From assembly GCA_017632935.1 (NCBI GenBank), contig JAGBQJ010000020.1, forward strand, positions 1-41,774: a stretch of 41,774 nt of DNA, given 5' to 3'. This document shows positions 1-7,584 of the stretch, piece after piece. Source of the stretch: Bacteroidales bacterium (GTDB taxonomy: Bacteria > Bacteroidota > Bacteroidia > Bacteroidales > F082). A program made the translations under genes and the position numbers. Under the pieces are notes generated by a model. It had not been told where the DNA came from. It saw nothing but the letters and a program-made list of their open reading frames with translations, and made no database searches. Each line of letters opens with the position of its first letter. The stretch's first letter is position 1.

Positions 1-22
1 AGGTCTTTTCTTCCACCTTAAG

Positions 23-93
23 TTGTCGAGCAAGGATTCGAACCTTGACAGGCAGAACCAAAATCTGCAGTGCTGCCATTACACCACTCGACA
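23..93 (-). tRNA. tRNA-Gln (anticodon UUG)
   Basis: On the minus strand the sequence folds as a complete cloverleaf. The 7-bp acceptor stem is TGTCGAG (93-87) with CTCGACA (30-24). The anticodon stem GCAGA/TCTGC encloses the 7-base loop TTTTGGT, giving anticodon TTG (reads CAA, Gln). The T arm is CAAGG-TTCGAAT-CCTTG. The discriminator is A (position 23). CCA is not encoded (next bases are CT), so it must be added by the nucleotidyltransferase. It diverges from the CsgG operon. Confidence 0.95.
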
Positions 94-94
94 T

Positions 95-110
95 CATTCG
101 TTCCCGAATG
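95..110 (-). other. Hairpin in the tRNA-Gln 5' leader
   Basis: CATTCG (95-100) and CGAATG (105-110) form a perfect 6-bp stem with a 4-base loop. It sits between the predicted transcription start and the tRNA 5' end. It probably forms in the precursor 5' leader, one base from the RNase P cleavage site. Confidence 0.45.
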
Positions 111-116
111 CGGCTG

Positions 117-146
117 CAAAAGTACAACTAATTTCGTTACGCGCAA
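117..146 (-). promoter_or_regulatory. Promoter of tRNA-Gln
   Basis: On minus, TTG (146-144) lies 19 bases before TACTTTTG (124-117), matching the Bacteroidota -33/-7 consensus. The predicted start is near 110, about 17 bases upstream of the mature tRNA. Confidence 0.6.
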
Positions 147-171
147 GTGTTTTTTTTATTTTTTTCAAAAA

Positions 172-204
172 TTTTGATTCCCCAATAAAAAAGCATTACT
201 TTTG
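172..204 (+). promoter_or_regulatory. Promoter of the CsgG-like operon
   Basis: TTTTG (172-176) is followed after 20 bases by TACTTTTG (197-204), a full match to the Bacteroidota -33/-7 consensus. Transcription should begin near 211. That excludes any start codon upstream and favours the ATG at 248 (218 is possible). Confidence 0.65.
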
Positions 205-247
205 CAACCCACAAAACATGCAGATTATCACCAAAACTATAGAATCA

Positions 248-1126
248 ATGAAGAACATCAGACTGATTTTGGCCGTTATGCTTGTTGCAGCAATCGGCAC
301 CGCAACTTTCGCCCAAGAGGGCAAAACGCTGAAACGCAAAGTGGCTATTGGCCGTTTCACCAACGAGACCCAATACGGGAAAGGCATTTTCTACGACCGC
401 GAGAACGACCCCATGCGTAAGCAAGCCATGGACATTCTCTCGTCGAAGTTGGCCGCCAGCGGCAAGTTCATCTTGCTCGAACGCGACGACCTTGACATCC
501 TCGTGAAAGAGGCTGGCTCCGAGATGCAGAAAATCGGCGCCGACTACATCATCCTTGGCTCCATCACCCAGTTTGGCCGCAAGACCGAAGGCGACGAGAA
601 GATCTTCAGCACCACGAAGACCCAAACCGTTGAGGCCGCAGTGAATGTGCGCCTCGTCGATGTGGCTTCAGGACTCATCATCTATTCCGATGAGGCCAAA
701 GGCCAAGCCGAGACCTCTTCAAAAACCACCTTGGGCATCGGCGGCACCGCCGGTTTTGACGCCACTTTAAGCGACAAAGCAATCTCGGCAGCCCTCACCC
801 AATTGGTGGAAAACATCATCAACAAGTGCATGGACAAGCCGTGGCGCGGTTACGTGCTCACCGTCGACGACGACAACTATGTCATCTCAGGAGGCGCAAC
901 GCAAGGCATCACCCCTGGCAGCACGTTCGGCCTTTATAAAAAAGGTAAGATAGTGAACAATCCGCAAACCGGCGCCAATGTCGAGCTTCCGGGCAAGAAG
1001 ATGGGACAAATCACCGTGGTCAGCAACTACGGCGACACCCCGGAAACGGAAATCTCGTTCGCCACCTACGAAGGCGAAAAAATTGACACTGAGCATCTTG
1101 AAAACTATTATTTGATGGAGGAATAA
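248..1126 (+). CDS. CsgG/HfaB-like secreted protein
   Basis: A 292-residue protein starting MKNIRLILAVML, with a hydrophobic signal peptide ending near TFAQ. The mature part begins with KVAIGRFTNET and continues through LLERDDLDILVKE and GADYIILGSITQFG, the order of motifs seen in the CsgG family (PF03783), where CsgG forms the curli secretion pore. No lipobox cysteine is visible, unlike E. coli CsgG, so it is probably periplasmic or inner-leaflet associated. The C-terminal 90 residues (WRGYVLTVDDDNYVISGGA onward) look like a beta-rich accessory domain. The frame is open further upstream, but that would run through the tRNA gene and the promoter. It heads a tight four-gene operon (3-bp gap to the next gene). 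There is no curlin-like gene in the window, so a curli role is not supported. Confidence 0.85.
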   Translation: MKNIRLILAVMLVAAIGTATFAQEGKTLKRKVAIGRFTNETQYGKGIFYDRENDPMRKQAMDILSSKLAASGKFILLERDDLDILVKEAGSEMQKIGADYIILGSITQFGRKTEGDEKIFSTTKTQTVEAAVNVRLVDVASGLIIYSDEAKGQAETSSKTTLGIGGTAGFDATLSDKAISAALTQLVENIINKCMDKPWRGYVLTVDDDNYVISGGATQGITPGSTFGLYKKGKIVNNPQTGANVELPGKKMGQITVVSNYGDTPETEISFATYEGEKIDTEHLENYYLMEE

Positions 1127-1129
1127 ACC

Positions 1130-1477
1130 ATGAAAAAAGTCATTATTGCCACCCTTTGCCTGTTTGTTTCCACCCTGTTCACCTCGTGTGGCGTAGGCAA
1201 CTATTCAGTCACTTCGGGCGTTGAGGACAAAGCTGCCATCTGCTTCTCGGCCTCATCCTCTTACGACATCGACGTCACCATCGACGGTCAACAATACGCC
1301 ACAGCCACCGTCAAAGACATCGCCCACAAAACCCGCCGCGACATCAAACGCACTGCCAAACGCTCCATTCAAGCCACACCCGGCAGGCACAAGGTTGAAG
1401 TGACCCGCAACGGCGAAAAGATCTATTCCAAGGAAGTGATACTCTCGACCGGCGACACCAAAATCATAGAGCTATGA
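1130..1477 (+). CDS. Small lipoprotein with PEGA-like beta domain
   Basis: 115 residues. The N-terminus MKKVIIATLCLFVSTLFTSC is a lipoprotein signal with lipobox LFTSC. The mature part contains a short beta-strand-rich module: VTIDGQQYATA, then ATPGRHKVEVTRNGEKIYSKEV. This resembles PEGA-type domains, which are often found on surface or periplasmic proteins; that resemblance is inference. It starts 3 bp after the CsgG-like stop and overlaps the next gene by 4 bp (ATGA), so translational coupling is likely. No enzymatic motif is visible. It is likely a subunit of whatever envelope assembly the cluster builds. Confidence 0.75.
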   Translation: MKKVIIATLCLFVSTLFTSCGVGNYSVTSGVEDKAAICFSASSSYDIDVTIDGQQYATATVKDIAHKTRRDIKRTAKRSIQATPGRHKVEVTRNGEKIYSKEVILSTGDTKIIEL

Positions 1478-1929
1478 AAAAACTGATTGTCCTGACTGGC
1501 TTGGCTTTGCTACTCAGTTCATGCATAGAGACCAAGCCCATGCTCTACAATTGGGGCTATAAAAGCAGTACGAAAAGCGCCTCGGAATACGAGACATTGC
1601 TCTACGATAACTACCACACACAAAGTCCAGAGAGTGTGTGTGCGTTGCTGTGCCAATATGAGTACATGGTCACCCACCCTGGCGGACAAAGAGGCGTCGT
1701 ACCTCCCGGCATCTGCGCTGAGTACGGCTACCTGCTGCTTGCCCCTGAAACATCTCAAGCCTTCGAAAGCAAGGCTACGAAAAGACAGAGAGAGACCATG
1801 GGAGCCTCGGGCGACTATGGCGCAACATTCAGGGAAAAAGGCATGCAAATGCTCCAAAAGGAGATAGAGCTTTACCCCGAGTCAAGCATCTTCATCCAAC
1901 CTCTCATCAAAAAATTCAGTCAACAATAA
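1474..1929 (+). CDS. DUF4810-type lipoprotein
   Basis: 151 residues. The lipoprotein signal MKKLIVLTGLALLLSSC is followed by METKPMLYNWGYKS-like sequence (IETKPMLYNWGYKS), with the YxWGxY-type start and the later PPGICAEYGYLLL typical of DUF4810 proteins. The mature domain is helical and ends in a helix (EKGMQMLQKEIELYPES) resembling a TPR-like hairpin. DUF4810 genes usually sit beside CsgG-like and DUF799 genes, exactly as here. Overlaps the preceding gene by 4 bp; 3 bp to the next. Function unknown; it is probably a small outer-membrane-anchored partner in the same complex. Confidence 0.8.
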   Translation: MKKLIVLTGLALLLSSCIETKPMLYNWGYKSSTKSASEYETLLYDNYHTQSPESVCALLCQYEYMVTHPGGQRGVVPPGICAEYGYLLLAPETSQAFESKATKRQRETMGASGDYGATFREKGMQMLQKEIELYPESSIFIQPLIKKFSQQ

Positions 1930-1932
1930 ACC

Positions 1933-2619
1933 ATGAGAAAAATCACCTACCTCCTGATTGCAGCCTGCGCCCTGTTGTTCGCTTCTTGCGGAACTACTGC
2001 CTCCTTCACGCGCGGCGAGCTTTACCCGAAGATGTATGACGAAAAGCCCATGACCTTATTGGTTATGCCGCCTATCAACAACTCTAACAACGTGGAAGCC
2101 AAAGACTTGCTCTACACTTCCATCAACCAGCCCCTGGCTGAGGCAGGTTACTACGTCATCTCGCCCCATTTGGCCATGGAAATCTTCAAGGCCGAAAGCG
2201 CGTACGATGCCGAGAACTTCATCGACGGAAACGTGGGCATGTTCGGCAAGGTGTTTGGCGCCGACGCAGTCATCTTCTCCGTGATTGAGAACTGGGAAAA
2301 GAAAGGGTTCGGCATCCAGACCAAGATTACATATCTCGTGAAGTCAACCACATCCAACGAAGTGCTGTTTGACCGCACCTGCGACCTCTATCTCGACCTG
2401 AGCGACAACAACAACTACGGCGGTGGACTTGCCGGTGCCTTGGCCAGTCTCGCGGTTTCAGTTCTCGACACTGCCCTCACCGACCACATCGTGGCCGCCC
2501 GCAAGTGCAACGAGTACATTTTCCATGACATTCCACAAGGAAAATACCGCAACGAGCACTTGCAAGACCAAGAAATTCCAGCCGAAGCGAAGAACATTAA
2601 AAAGACTGTAAAGAAATAA
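1933..2619 (+). CDS. DUF799/GNA1162-like lipoprotein
   Basis: 228 residues. MRKITYLLIAACALLFASC is a lipoprotein signal. The mature protein has the family pattern of PF05643 (Neisseria GNA1162): MTLLVMPPINNSNNVEAKD, then GYYVISPHLAMEIFK and FGADAVIFSVIENWEKK. This fold is related to the TolB/CsgG nucleotide-binding-like alpha/beta fold. The C-terminus (EIPAEAKNIKKTVKK) is basic. It is the last gene of the operon and is followed 22 bp later by a strong intrinsic terminator. A role in outer-membrane assembly with the CsgG-like protein is inferred from the conserved gene cluster; no activity is demonstrable from sequence. Confidence 0.85.
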   Translation: MRKITYLLIAACALLFASCGTTASFTRGELYPKMYDEKPMTLLVMPPINNSNNVEAKDLLYTSINQPLAEAGYYVISPHLAMEIFKAESAYDAENFIDGNVGMFGKVFGADAVIFSVIENWEKKGFGIQTKITYLVKSTTSNEVLFDRTCDLYLDLSDNNNYGGGLAGALASLAVSVLDTALTDHIVAARKCNEYIFHDIPQGKYRNEHLQDQEIPAEAKNIKKTVKK

Positions 2620-2641
2620 ACTTTACGGTACAATTTTCTCT

Positions 2642-2672
2642 AAAAACCTGTCGTTAAAAGGCAGGTTTTTCT
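2642..2672 (+). terminator. Intrinsic terminator of the CsgG-like operon
   Basis: AAAAACCTG (2642-2650) pairs perfectly with CAGGTTTTT (2662-2670); an 11-base loop separates them and the 3' arm ends in a U run. Confidence 0.8.
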
Positions 2673-2678
2673 ATTTTA

Positions 2679-2711
2679 TTGGTCGTGGTATGCCAAAATT
2701 CAATACTTTTG
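2679..2711 (+). promoter_or_regulatory. Promoter of the DUF2723 gene
   Basis: TTG (2679-2681) and TACTTTTG (2704-2711) are spaced by 22 bases, slightly longer than the 19-21 optimum. It leaves a 5' leader of about 50 bases before the ATG at 2768. Confidence 0.5.
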
Positions 2712-2767
2712 CAATTTGGCAAATGCCAAAACCCTTCGAATAATCAACAAATAGTTTTTATATCACT

Positions 2768-5700
2768 ATGACATTCAAAAGGTTAAACACGATTACAGGA
2801 TGGCTGGTAGCGATTATTGCCGCCGTCGTGTATTTCCTCACGCTTGAGCCTACCGTGAGCTGGTGGGACTGCGGCGAGTACATTTCAACAGCTTACAAAC
2901 TGCAAGTGGGTCACCCGCCTGGGGCACCTTTGTTCCAGATGATCGGGCGTTTCTTCTCGCTCTTTGCGGGCGGCGACGTCACCAAGGTAGCCATGATGGT
3001 CAACGTGATGTCGGCCATCTGTAGCGCTCTCACCATTGCCTTCCTCTTCTGGACCATCACCATGATGGCTCGCAAGGTGTGGATGAAAGAAGGCGAAGAC
3101 GCGCCTTGGGCGAATAAGATTGGCGTGCTGCTGGCCGGCTTCGTCGGCGCTGTGGCTTACACTTTCACCGAGTCGTTCTGGTTTAATGCCGTGGAGGGCG
3201 AGGTCTATGCCATGTCGTCGTTCTTCACCGCCGTCACCTTCTGGGCTATCCTGAAATGGGAACAAGTGGCCGACGACCCGAAAAGCACCCGTTGGATTGT
3301 CTTCATCGCCTTCCTCATCGGCCTCTCCATCGGCGTCCACCTGCTCAACTTGCTGTGTATCCCTGCTTTCGTGTATGTGGTGTACTTCAAGAAATGGCAG
3401 AAGACCTCGTTCTGGGGCTTCGTGCTGGCTGGCGTGGTGTCAGTGGTGCTGCTGTGGTTCCTCAACATGTTCCTCGTGCCACAGGTCATCAACCTGGCGG
3501 GCAAGACGGAGTTGTTCTTCGTGAACTCGCTCGGCGCACCGTTCAACGTGGGTTCCATCGTGTTCTTTGCCGTCATCATCGGACTCATCGTATGGGGGCT
3601 TCGGTTTACCGCCAAGCGAGGCAAGGTGATTTGGAACACCGCCATCCTCTCCCTCATGTTCATCCTCATCGGCTACTCCTCGTTCTTCATGCTGATCATC
3701 CGTGCCAATACCAACACGCCCATCAACGAGAACGAGCCCAAGGAAGCCCTTTCGATGCTGTCATACATCAACCGTGACCAATATGGCAGCTGGCCTTTGC
3801 TCTACGGACCTTATTACAACGCACCCGTCACAGGCCTGAAAGACGGCAACCCCATCTACGTCAAGGACAAGGAGAAAGGGAAATATGTCATCACCGACGA
3901 CAACAAGCGCAGCCTGCCTGACTATTCCGATGAGATGAAGACCTTGTTCCCGCGCATGTGGAGTACGCAAAGAGGCTCACACTCAGAGATGTACGAAAGG
4001 TATAGAAAGAACGAAAACGGTGTGGTTACTGGCAAGACCGTGCATGTCAAAAACTACCGTGGTGAAAGCATAGCGGTCAAAAAGCCCACCTTTGGACAAA
4101 ACCTGAGGTTCTTCATCGACTACCAGTGCAACTGGATGTATTGGCGCTATTTCATGTGGAACTTCGTGGGCCGTCAGAACGACATCGAGAGCCAAGGCGA
4201 ACTCACCCACGGCAACTGGCTCAGCGGCATCAATTTCATCGACAGTGCCCGACTCGGCGACCAGACCGGCATCCCTGCCAACCTGCAAAACCCAGGACGC
4301 ACCACCTATTACTTCCTGCCTCTCATCCTCGGTCTCATCGGCCTGATTTGGCTGCTCAAGAAAGACCTGAAACAAAGCTGGATCATCTTCCTGCTCTTCT
4401 TCATGACGGGCTTGGCCATCGTGATCTATCTTAACCAAACCCCGCAACAACCCCGTGAGCGTGACTACAGCTATGCTGGCTCGTTCTACGCCTTCGCCAT
4501 CTGGATTGGTTTCGGCGTCATCGCCCTTATCGACCTCATCAACAAGCTGACGAAGAGAAACAGTGTCATCACCGCTGTGGTCATTGGCTTGATCTGCTTC
4601 ATGGCCGTGCCCTGCGTGTTGGCTGCCAACGGCTGGGAAGAGCATAACCGGTCGGGCAAGACCTCGGCCCGCGACTGGGCACGCAACTATCTTGCCCAGC
4701 TGCCTGAAAACGCCGTCATCTTCACCCGTGGCGACAACGACACCTTCCCCTTGTGGTATGTGCAGGAAGTGGAAGGCTTCCGCACCGACGTGCGCGTGTG
4801 CAACTATATGTTGTCGAGCGGCTATTGGTATGTACACCAGATGGGCCGCAAGGTGTATGAGTCCGATAAGCTTCCGCTCACCTTGACACAAAAGGAATAT
4901 GACAACGGTATCAACGAGCAGATTCCTGTCGAGGAGGAAGAATACTTCAAGGGCAAACAGGTAGAGCTGAAGCAACTCATCGACTTCATCCACAACCCCA
5001 AAGCGGTGTTACGCTATGCCAACGGATCCTATACGAATTATGTCCCATGCCGTAGCTTGAAACTCACCGTCGACAAGGAGGCTTGCATCCGCAACGGCAT
5101 CGTGCCCGAGAGCATGAAAAACCAAATCGTGGACGAAATCACGTGGGAAATCAAGGACAACTACATTTACAAAAATGCTATCATGTTGCTTGATTTCATG
5201 GCCACCAACAACTGGGAGCGTCCCGTGTACTTCACCTCGTTTAGCGACATGTCGAAAGTGTTGGGCATCTCCAAGTACCTGCACATGGAAGGCCTGGCCT
5301 ATCGTTTCATTCCCGTAGAAGCCGAGGATTACTTGAAAGGTTATGGCGGTGTGTATCGTGACGGCGCATATGACCTGCTGGTCACCAAAGCCGATGAAGG
5401 CATCGTCAACTGGGGCAGCATGAACCAAGAAGGCGTGGTGCCTGACCGCGAGAGCGTGCGTAACATGAGCTATGCCCAATTGGCCTATTCGCGTCTGGCC
5501 CAAGCTTTGGTCAACCACAACCAGATGGATTCCGCCGTCATCGTGTTGGACAAATACCAGGAGTTCTTCCCCAACGAGAAGTTCCCTGCCGAGATCCACA
5601 CCTACCAGTTCCCCGAGATGTATTACATCTGTGGCGAGACCGAGAAAGGCGATGCCTATCTCATGAACTTGGTCAATAACTACAGCAACATCATCCAGTA

Positions 5701-5869
5701 TTATGGCAAGATGAAGCCCAAGTTCAGGAAATACTTCGAGGAAGACATCGACGAAGGCATGAGTTTGCTCAAGCACTTCAGCGACACAGCCAAGAAGTAC
5801 GAAAGGAACGAGTTGGCAAAAGACATCGAAGACCGCATGATGCAGTATCTCAACTTGTACTACGACTAA
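2768..5869 (+). CDS. DUF2723 multi-spanning membrane protein (GT-C-like glycosyltransferase candidate)
   Basis: 1033 residues. The first half holds about a dozen transmembrane helices; the last ~400 residues are soluble. The N-terminus has the DUF2723 (PF11028) signature after TM1: LEPTVSWWDCGEYISTAYKL followed by VGHPPGAPLF. D34 and E37 sit in the first external loop, where GT-C glycosyltransferases such as protein O-mannosyltransferases keep their catalytic acid. The repeated PTQQPRERDYSY-like segment (QTPQQPRERDYSYAGSFYAF) and the FTRGDNDTFPLWYVQE segment of the soluble part are also family-typical. It probably uses a lipid-linked sugar to modify exported proteins or glycans; substrate unknown. 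Monocistronic, with its own promoter and terminator. Confidence 0.85.
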   Translation: MTFKRLNTITGWLVAIIAAVVYFLTLEPTVSWWDCGEYISTAYKLQVGHPPGAPLFQMIGRFFSLFAGGDVTKVAMMVNVMSAICSALTIAFLFWTITMMARKVWMKEGEDAPWANKIGVLLAGFVGAVAYTFTESFWFNAVEGEVYAMSSFFTAVTFWAILKWEQVADDPKSTRWIVFIAFLIGLSIGVHLLNLLCIPAFVYVVYFKKWQKTSFWGFVLAGVVSVVLLWFLNMFLVPQVINLAGKTELFFVNSLGAPFNVGSIVFFAVIIGLIVWGLRFTAKRGKVIWNTAILSLMFILIGYSSFFMLIIRANTNTPINENEPKEALSMLSYINRDQYGSWPLLYGPYYNAPVTGLKDGNPIYVKDKEKGKYVITDDNKRSLPDYSDEMKTLFPRMWSTQRGSHSEMYERYRKNENGVVTGKTVHVKNYRGESIAVKKPTFGQNLRFFIDYQCNWMYWRYFMWNFVGRQNDIESQGELTHGNWLSGINFIDSARLGDQTGIPANLQNPGRTTYYFLPLILGLIGLIWLLKKDLKQSWIIFLLFFMTGLAIVIYLNQTPQQPRERDYSYAGSFYAFAIWIGFGVIALIDLINKLTKRNSVITAVVIGLICFMAVPCVLAANGWEEHNRSGKTSARDWARNYLAQLPENAVIFTRGDNDTFPLWYVQEVEGFRTDVRVCNYMLSSGYWYVHQMGRKVYESDKLPLTLTQKEYDNGINEQIPVEEEEYFKGKQVELKQLIDFIHNPKAVLRYANGSYTNYVPCRSLKLTVDKEACIRNGIVPESMKNQIVDEITWEIKDNYIYKNAIMLLDFMATNNWERPVYFTSFSDMSKVLGISKYLHMEGLAYRFIPVEAEDYLKGYGGVYRDGAYDLLVTKADEGIVNWGSMNQEGVVPDRESVRNMSYAQLAYSRLAQALVNHNQMDSAVIVLDKYQEFFPNEKFPAEIHTYQFPEMYYICGETEKGDAYLMNLVNNYSNIIQYYGKMKPKFRKYFEEDIDEGMSLLKHFSDTAKKYERNELAKDIEDRMMQYLNLYYD

Positions 5870-5890
5870 GGTTTTGTTGAGATGGTAATA

Positions 5891-5926
5891 AAAACCAGCG
5901 TCCGGAAATCCAGACGCTGGTTTTTT
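5891..5926. terminator. Bidirectional terminator between DUF2723 gene and lgt
   Basis: AAAACCAGCGTC (5891-5902) pairs with GACGCTGGTTTT (5913-5924) across a 10-base loop, with A runs on the left and T runs on the right. It can terminate both convergent transcripts. Confidence 0.85.
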
Positions 5927-5944
5927 ATGGTGTGCACAGAAGAA

Positions 5945-6856
5945 TCAAATTTGCTGCTCCATCTTTTTCCGATGCACAAAGCTCCAAACGATCATCCCAA
6001 TGCCGATGAGCACAAAAGGAACGCTGAGCCATTGGCCCATGTCAAAGATCATGTTGCGCTCAAAGTCCACCTGCACGTTCTTCAGGAACTCGATGCCGAT
6101 GCGCGAGCCGAAGATGATGACGAGGAATGTGCCGAACATCAGGCCAGGCTGCTTGTGACCGAGGTCGCGCTTGTAGTACATCCACAGCAGGAGGGCCATC
6201 GCCACGAGGCAGAAGAAGGCCTCGTAGAGACCTGTCGGGTGGCAGGGCAGCCATTCGTTTGGCGGGCAGCAGTCGCCCGAAGTACAAGGTGTATAATTGT
6301 CAACCGTGCCACAGAATTGATCAGCACCGCGCATGAAGACAAAGCCCCAAGGCAACGAGGTAGGCGTACCGTAAATTTCGTGGTTGGTCACATTACCGCA
6401 ACGGATCAAGGCACCGACGAGACAGACAGGGACAACGATACGGTCAAGGATCCATATGTAGTTGATGCGCTGGGGACTGTCCTTCGTCTTCTTGGTCGAC
6501 TTGTTGTAGCTACGCACATAGAGCCACAGACCAAATAGGATGCCGATGGCGCCGCCGTGACTGGCGAGACCGCCTTCCCATACGGCCAACATCTTCAGCG
6601 GATGAGAGAGATAATATTCTGGTTCGTAAAACAGGCAATGACCGAGGCGTGCTCCTATAACCGTAAACAACAACATGAATACCAGCAATTTATCCAGCCA
6701 GTCATCGCCCATTTTCTCGCGGCGGTAGATTTTCCGCATGACGAAATAGCCTAACAAAAAGCCCAATGCCCACATAAGGCCGTACCAACGCACATGAAGG
6801 TTGCCGATGGAAAACAGGACGGGGTCGAGGGTCCAGGTGATGTGATTTAGGATCAT
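5945..6856 (-). CDS. lgt: Prolipoprotein diacylglyceryl transferase
   Basis: 303 residues, about seven membrane segments. Transfers diacylglycerol from phosphatidylglycerol to the lipobox cysteine of prolipoproteins at the inner membrane. Family residues are visible: Y25 (RWYGLMW), H100 in GGLASHGGAIG, R152 and N155 in ALIRCGNVTNHEIYG, H206 in HPTGLYE, and R252/E256 in FGSRIGIEFLK. The gene is thus intact and serves the many lipoproteins in this window. Odd point: between the IYG motif and HPTGLYE there is an insert containing C182, C191, C196, C197 and C205. A TACTTTTG box on minus (6881-6874) suggests its -7 promoter element, but no good -33 is visible. Confidence 0.95.
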   Translation of the reverse strand: MILNHITWTLDPVLFSIGNLHVRWYGLMWALGFLLGYFVMRKIYRREKMGDDWLDKLLVFMLLFTVIGARLGHCLFYEPEYYLSHPLKMLAVWEGGLASHGGAIGILFGLWLYVRSYNKSTKKTKDSPQRINYIWILDRIVVPVCLVGALIRCGNVTNHEIYGTPTSLPWGFVFMRGADQFCGTVDNYTPCTSGDCCPPNEWLPCHPTGLYEAFFCLVAMALLLWMYYKRDLGHKQPGLMFGTFLVIIFGSRIGIEFLKNVQVDFERNMIFDMGQWLSVPFVLIGIGMIVWSFVHRKKMEQQI

Positions 6857-6940
6857 GGTTTAGTAATTTGGCGCAAAAGTAAGAATATTTGTTGAATTGT
6901 TTATTGTTTAATCGTTTAATTGTTCGGCTGCTGGCTTATG

Positions 6941-7012
6941 GCCTATGACTATGGCAGCTTTTCTTCATGGTTAGAAGTTTTCAATGTTTTGAAGCTGCCA
7001 TGGTCATGAGCC
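6941..7012. repeat. Large imperfect palindrome in the lgt/sigma intergenic region
   Basis: ATGACTATGGCAGCTT (6945-6960) is the inverse of AAGCTGCCATGGTCAT (6992-7007) with one mismatch. Pairing continues imperfectly outward (GGCCT/GAGCC) and the loop is about 31 bases. The rest of the 230-bp intergenic region (6857-7046) is AT-rich with TTTAAT-type runs and no gene is visible in it. Confidence 0.6.
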
Positions 7013-7046
7013 ATGGGCCATAGTTGAAAAAAATAATCACCATAGT

Positions 7047-7075
7047 GTAACTTTTTGCCCATTTCTCCGTATTAC
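7047..7075 (+). promoter_or_regulatory. ECF-type promoter of the sigma/anti-sigma operon
   Basis: GTAACTTTTT (7047-7056) has the AAC core of ECF -35 elements. CGTA (7068-7071, within TTTCTCCGTATTAC, 7062-7075) follows GTAAC by 16 bases. The same block with identical spacing precedes the GIN-domain gene on minus (10102-10074), implying both are read by this sigma factor. The start codon follows at 7087, so the leader would be under 15 bases. Confidence 0.7.
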
Positions 7076-7086
7076 CCTTATAAAAG

Positions 7087-7584
7087 ATGGACAGACTTCA
7101 GTACAACCAGTGCGTGGAGCTTTATGCCGACCGGCTTTTCCGCTTCGCGTTCTCAAGCCTCCGCAACCGCGAGCAGGCCGAGGACGTGGTGCAGGAAAGC
7201 TTTGCCCGCGTTTGGGAGAAGGCCAAGACGGTGGACTTTGCCAAAGCGAAATCCTACCTCTTCACCACCGCCCACCACGCCATGATTGACGAAGTCAGAC
7301 AACGCCAGCGGACGAGCGACATCGAAGAACTCGCCACCTTCGCCGACCCAAAAGGCGTCCCCTACCCCGATGTCAACGACATCCTGCACAAGGCCTTGAC
7401 CACCCTTCCCGAGGCACAACGCAACGCCTTGCTTTTACGCGATTATGAGGGATACAGCTACCAGGAAATAGGCGACATCACAGGGATGAGTGAGTCGCAA
7501 GTGAAGGTGAACATCTTCCGCGCCCGCACCGCGCTGAAAAACAAACTGAAAAGCATCGACAACCTTATCGACATAGAGCCATGA
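7087..7584 (+). CDS. ECF RNA polymerase sigma factor
   Basis: 165 residues, the usual ECF size. Region 2 spans about residues 10-75 (ELYADRLFRFAFSSL, then EQAEDVVQESFARVWEK and the RSYLFTTA-like KSYLFTTAHHAMIDEVR). Region 4 lies at about residues 105-160 (LPEAQRNALLLRDYEGYSYQEIG, then MSESQVKVNIFRARTALK). It directs RNA polymerase to a small regulon, probably including its own operon, because a matched GTAAC-16-CGTA promoter precedes both this gene and the gene at 8434-10017. The stop codon overlaps the ATG of the next gene (ATGA), the usual sigma/anti-sigma coupling. Confidence 0.95.
   Translation: MDRLQYNQCVELYADRLFRFAFSSLRNREQAEDVVQESFARVWEKAKTVDFAKAKSYLFTTAHHAMIDEVRQRQRTSDIEELATFADPKGVPYPDVNDILHKALTTLPEAQRNALLLRDYEGYSYQEIGDITGMSESQVKVNIFRARTALKNKLKSIDNLIDIEP

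Noticed and set aside
23-247. Upstream extension of the CsgG-like reading frame through the tRNA-Gln gene
   Set aside because: It would run antisense through the tRNA and across the operon promoter, and would bury the signal peptide.
5136-5156. parS-like site around TCACGTGG in the DUF2723 gene
   Set aside because: It is not palindromic beyond CACGTG, lies inside a coding region far from parAB, and lacks the TGTT/AACA flanks.
5882-6538. Long plus-strand open frame opposite lgt
   Set aside because: It mirrors the lgt coding strand and starts inside the terminator; no family features.
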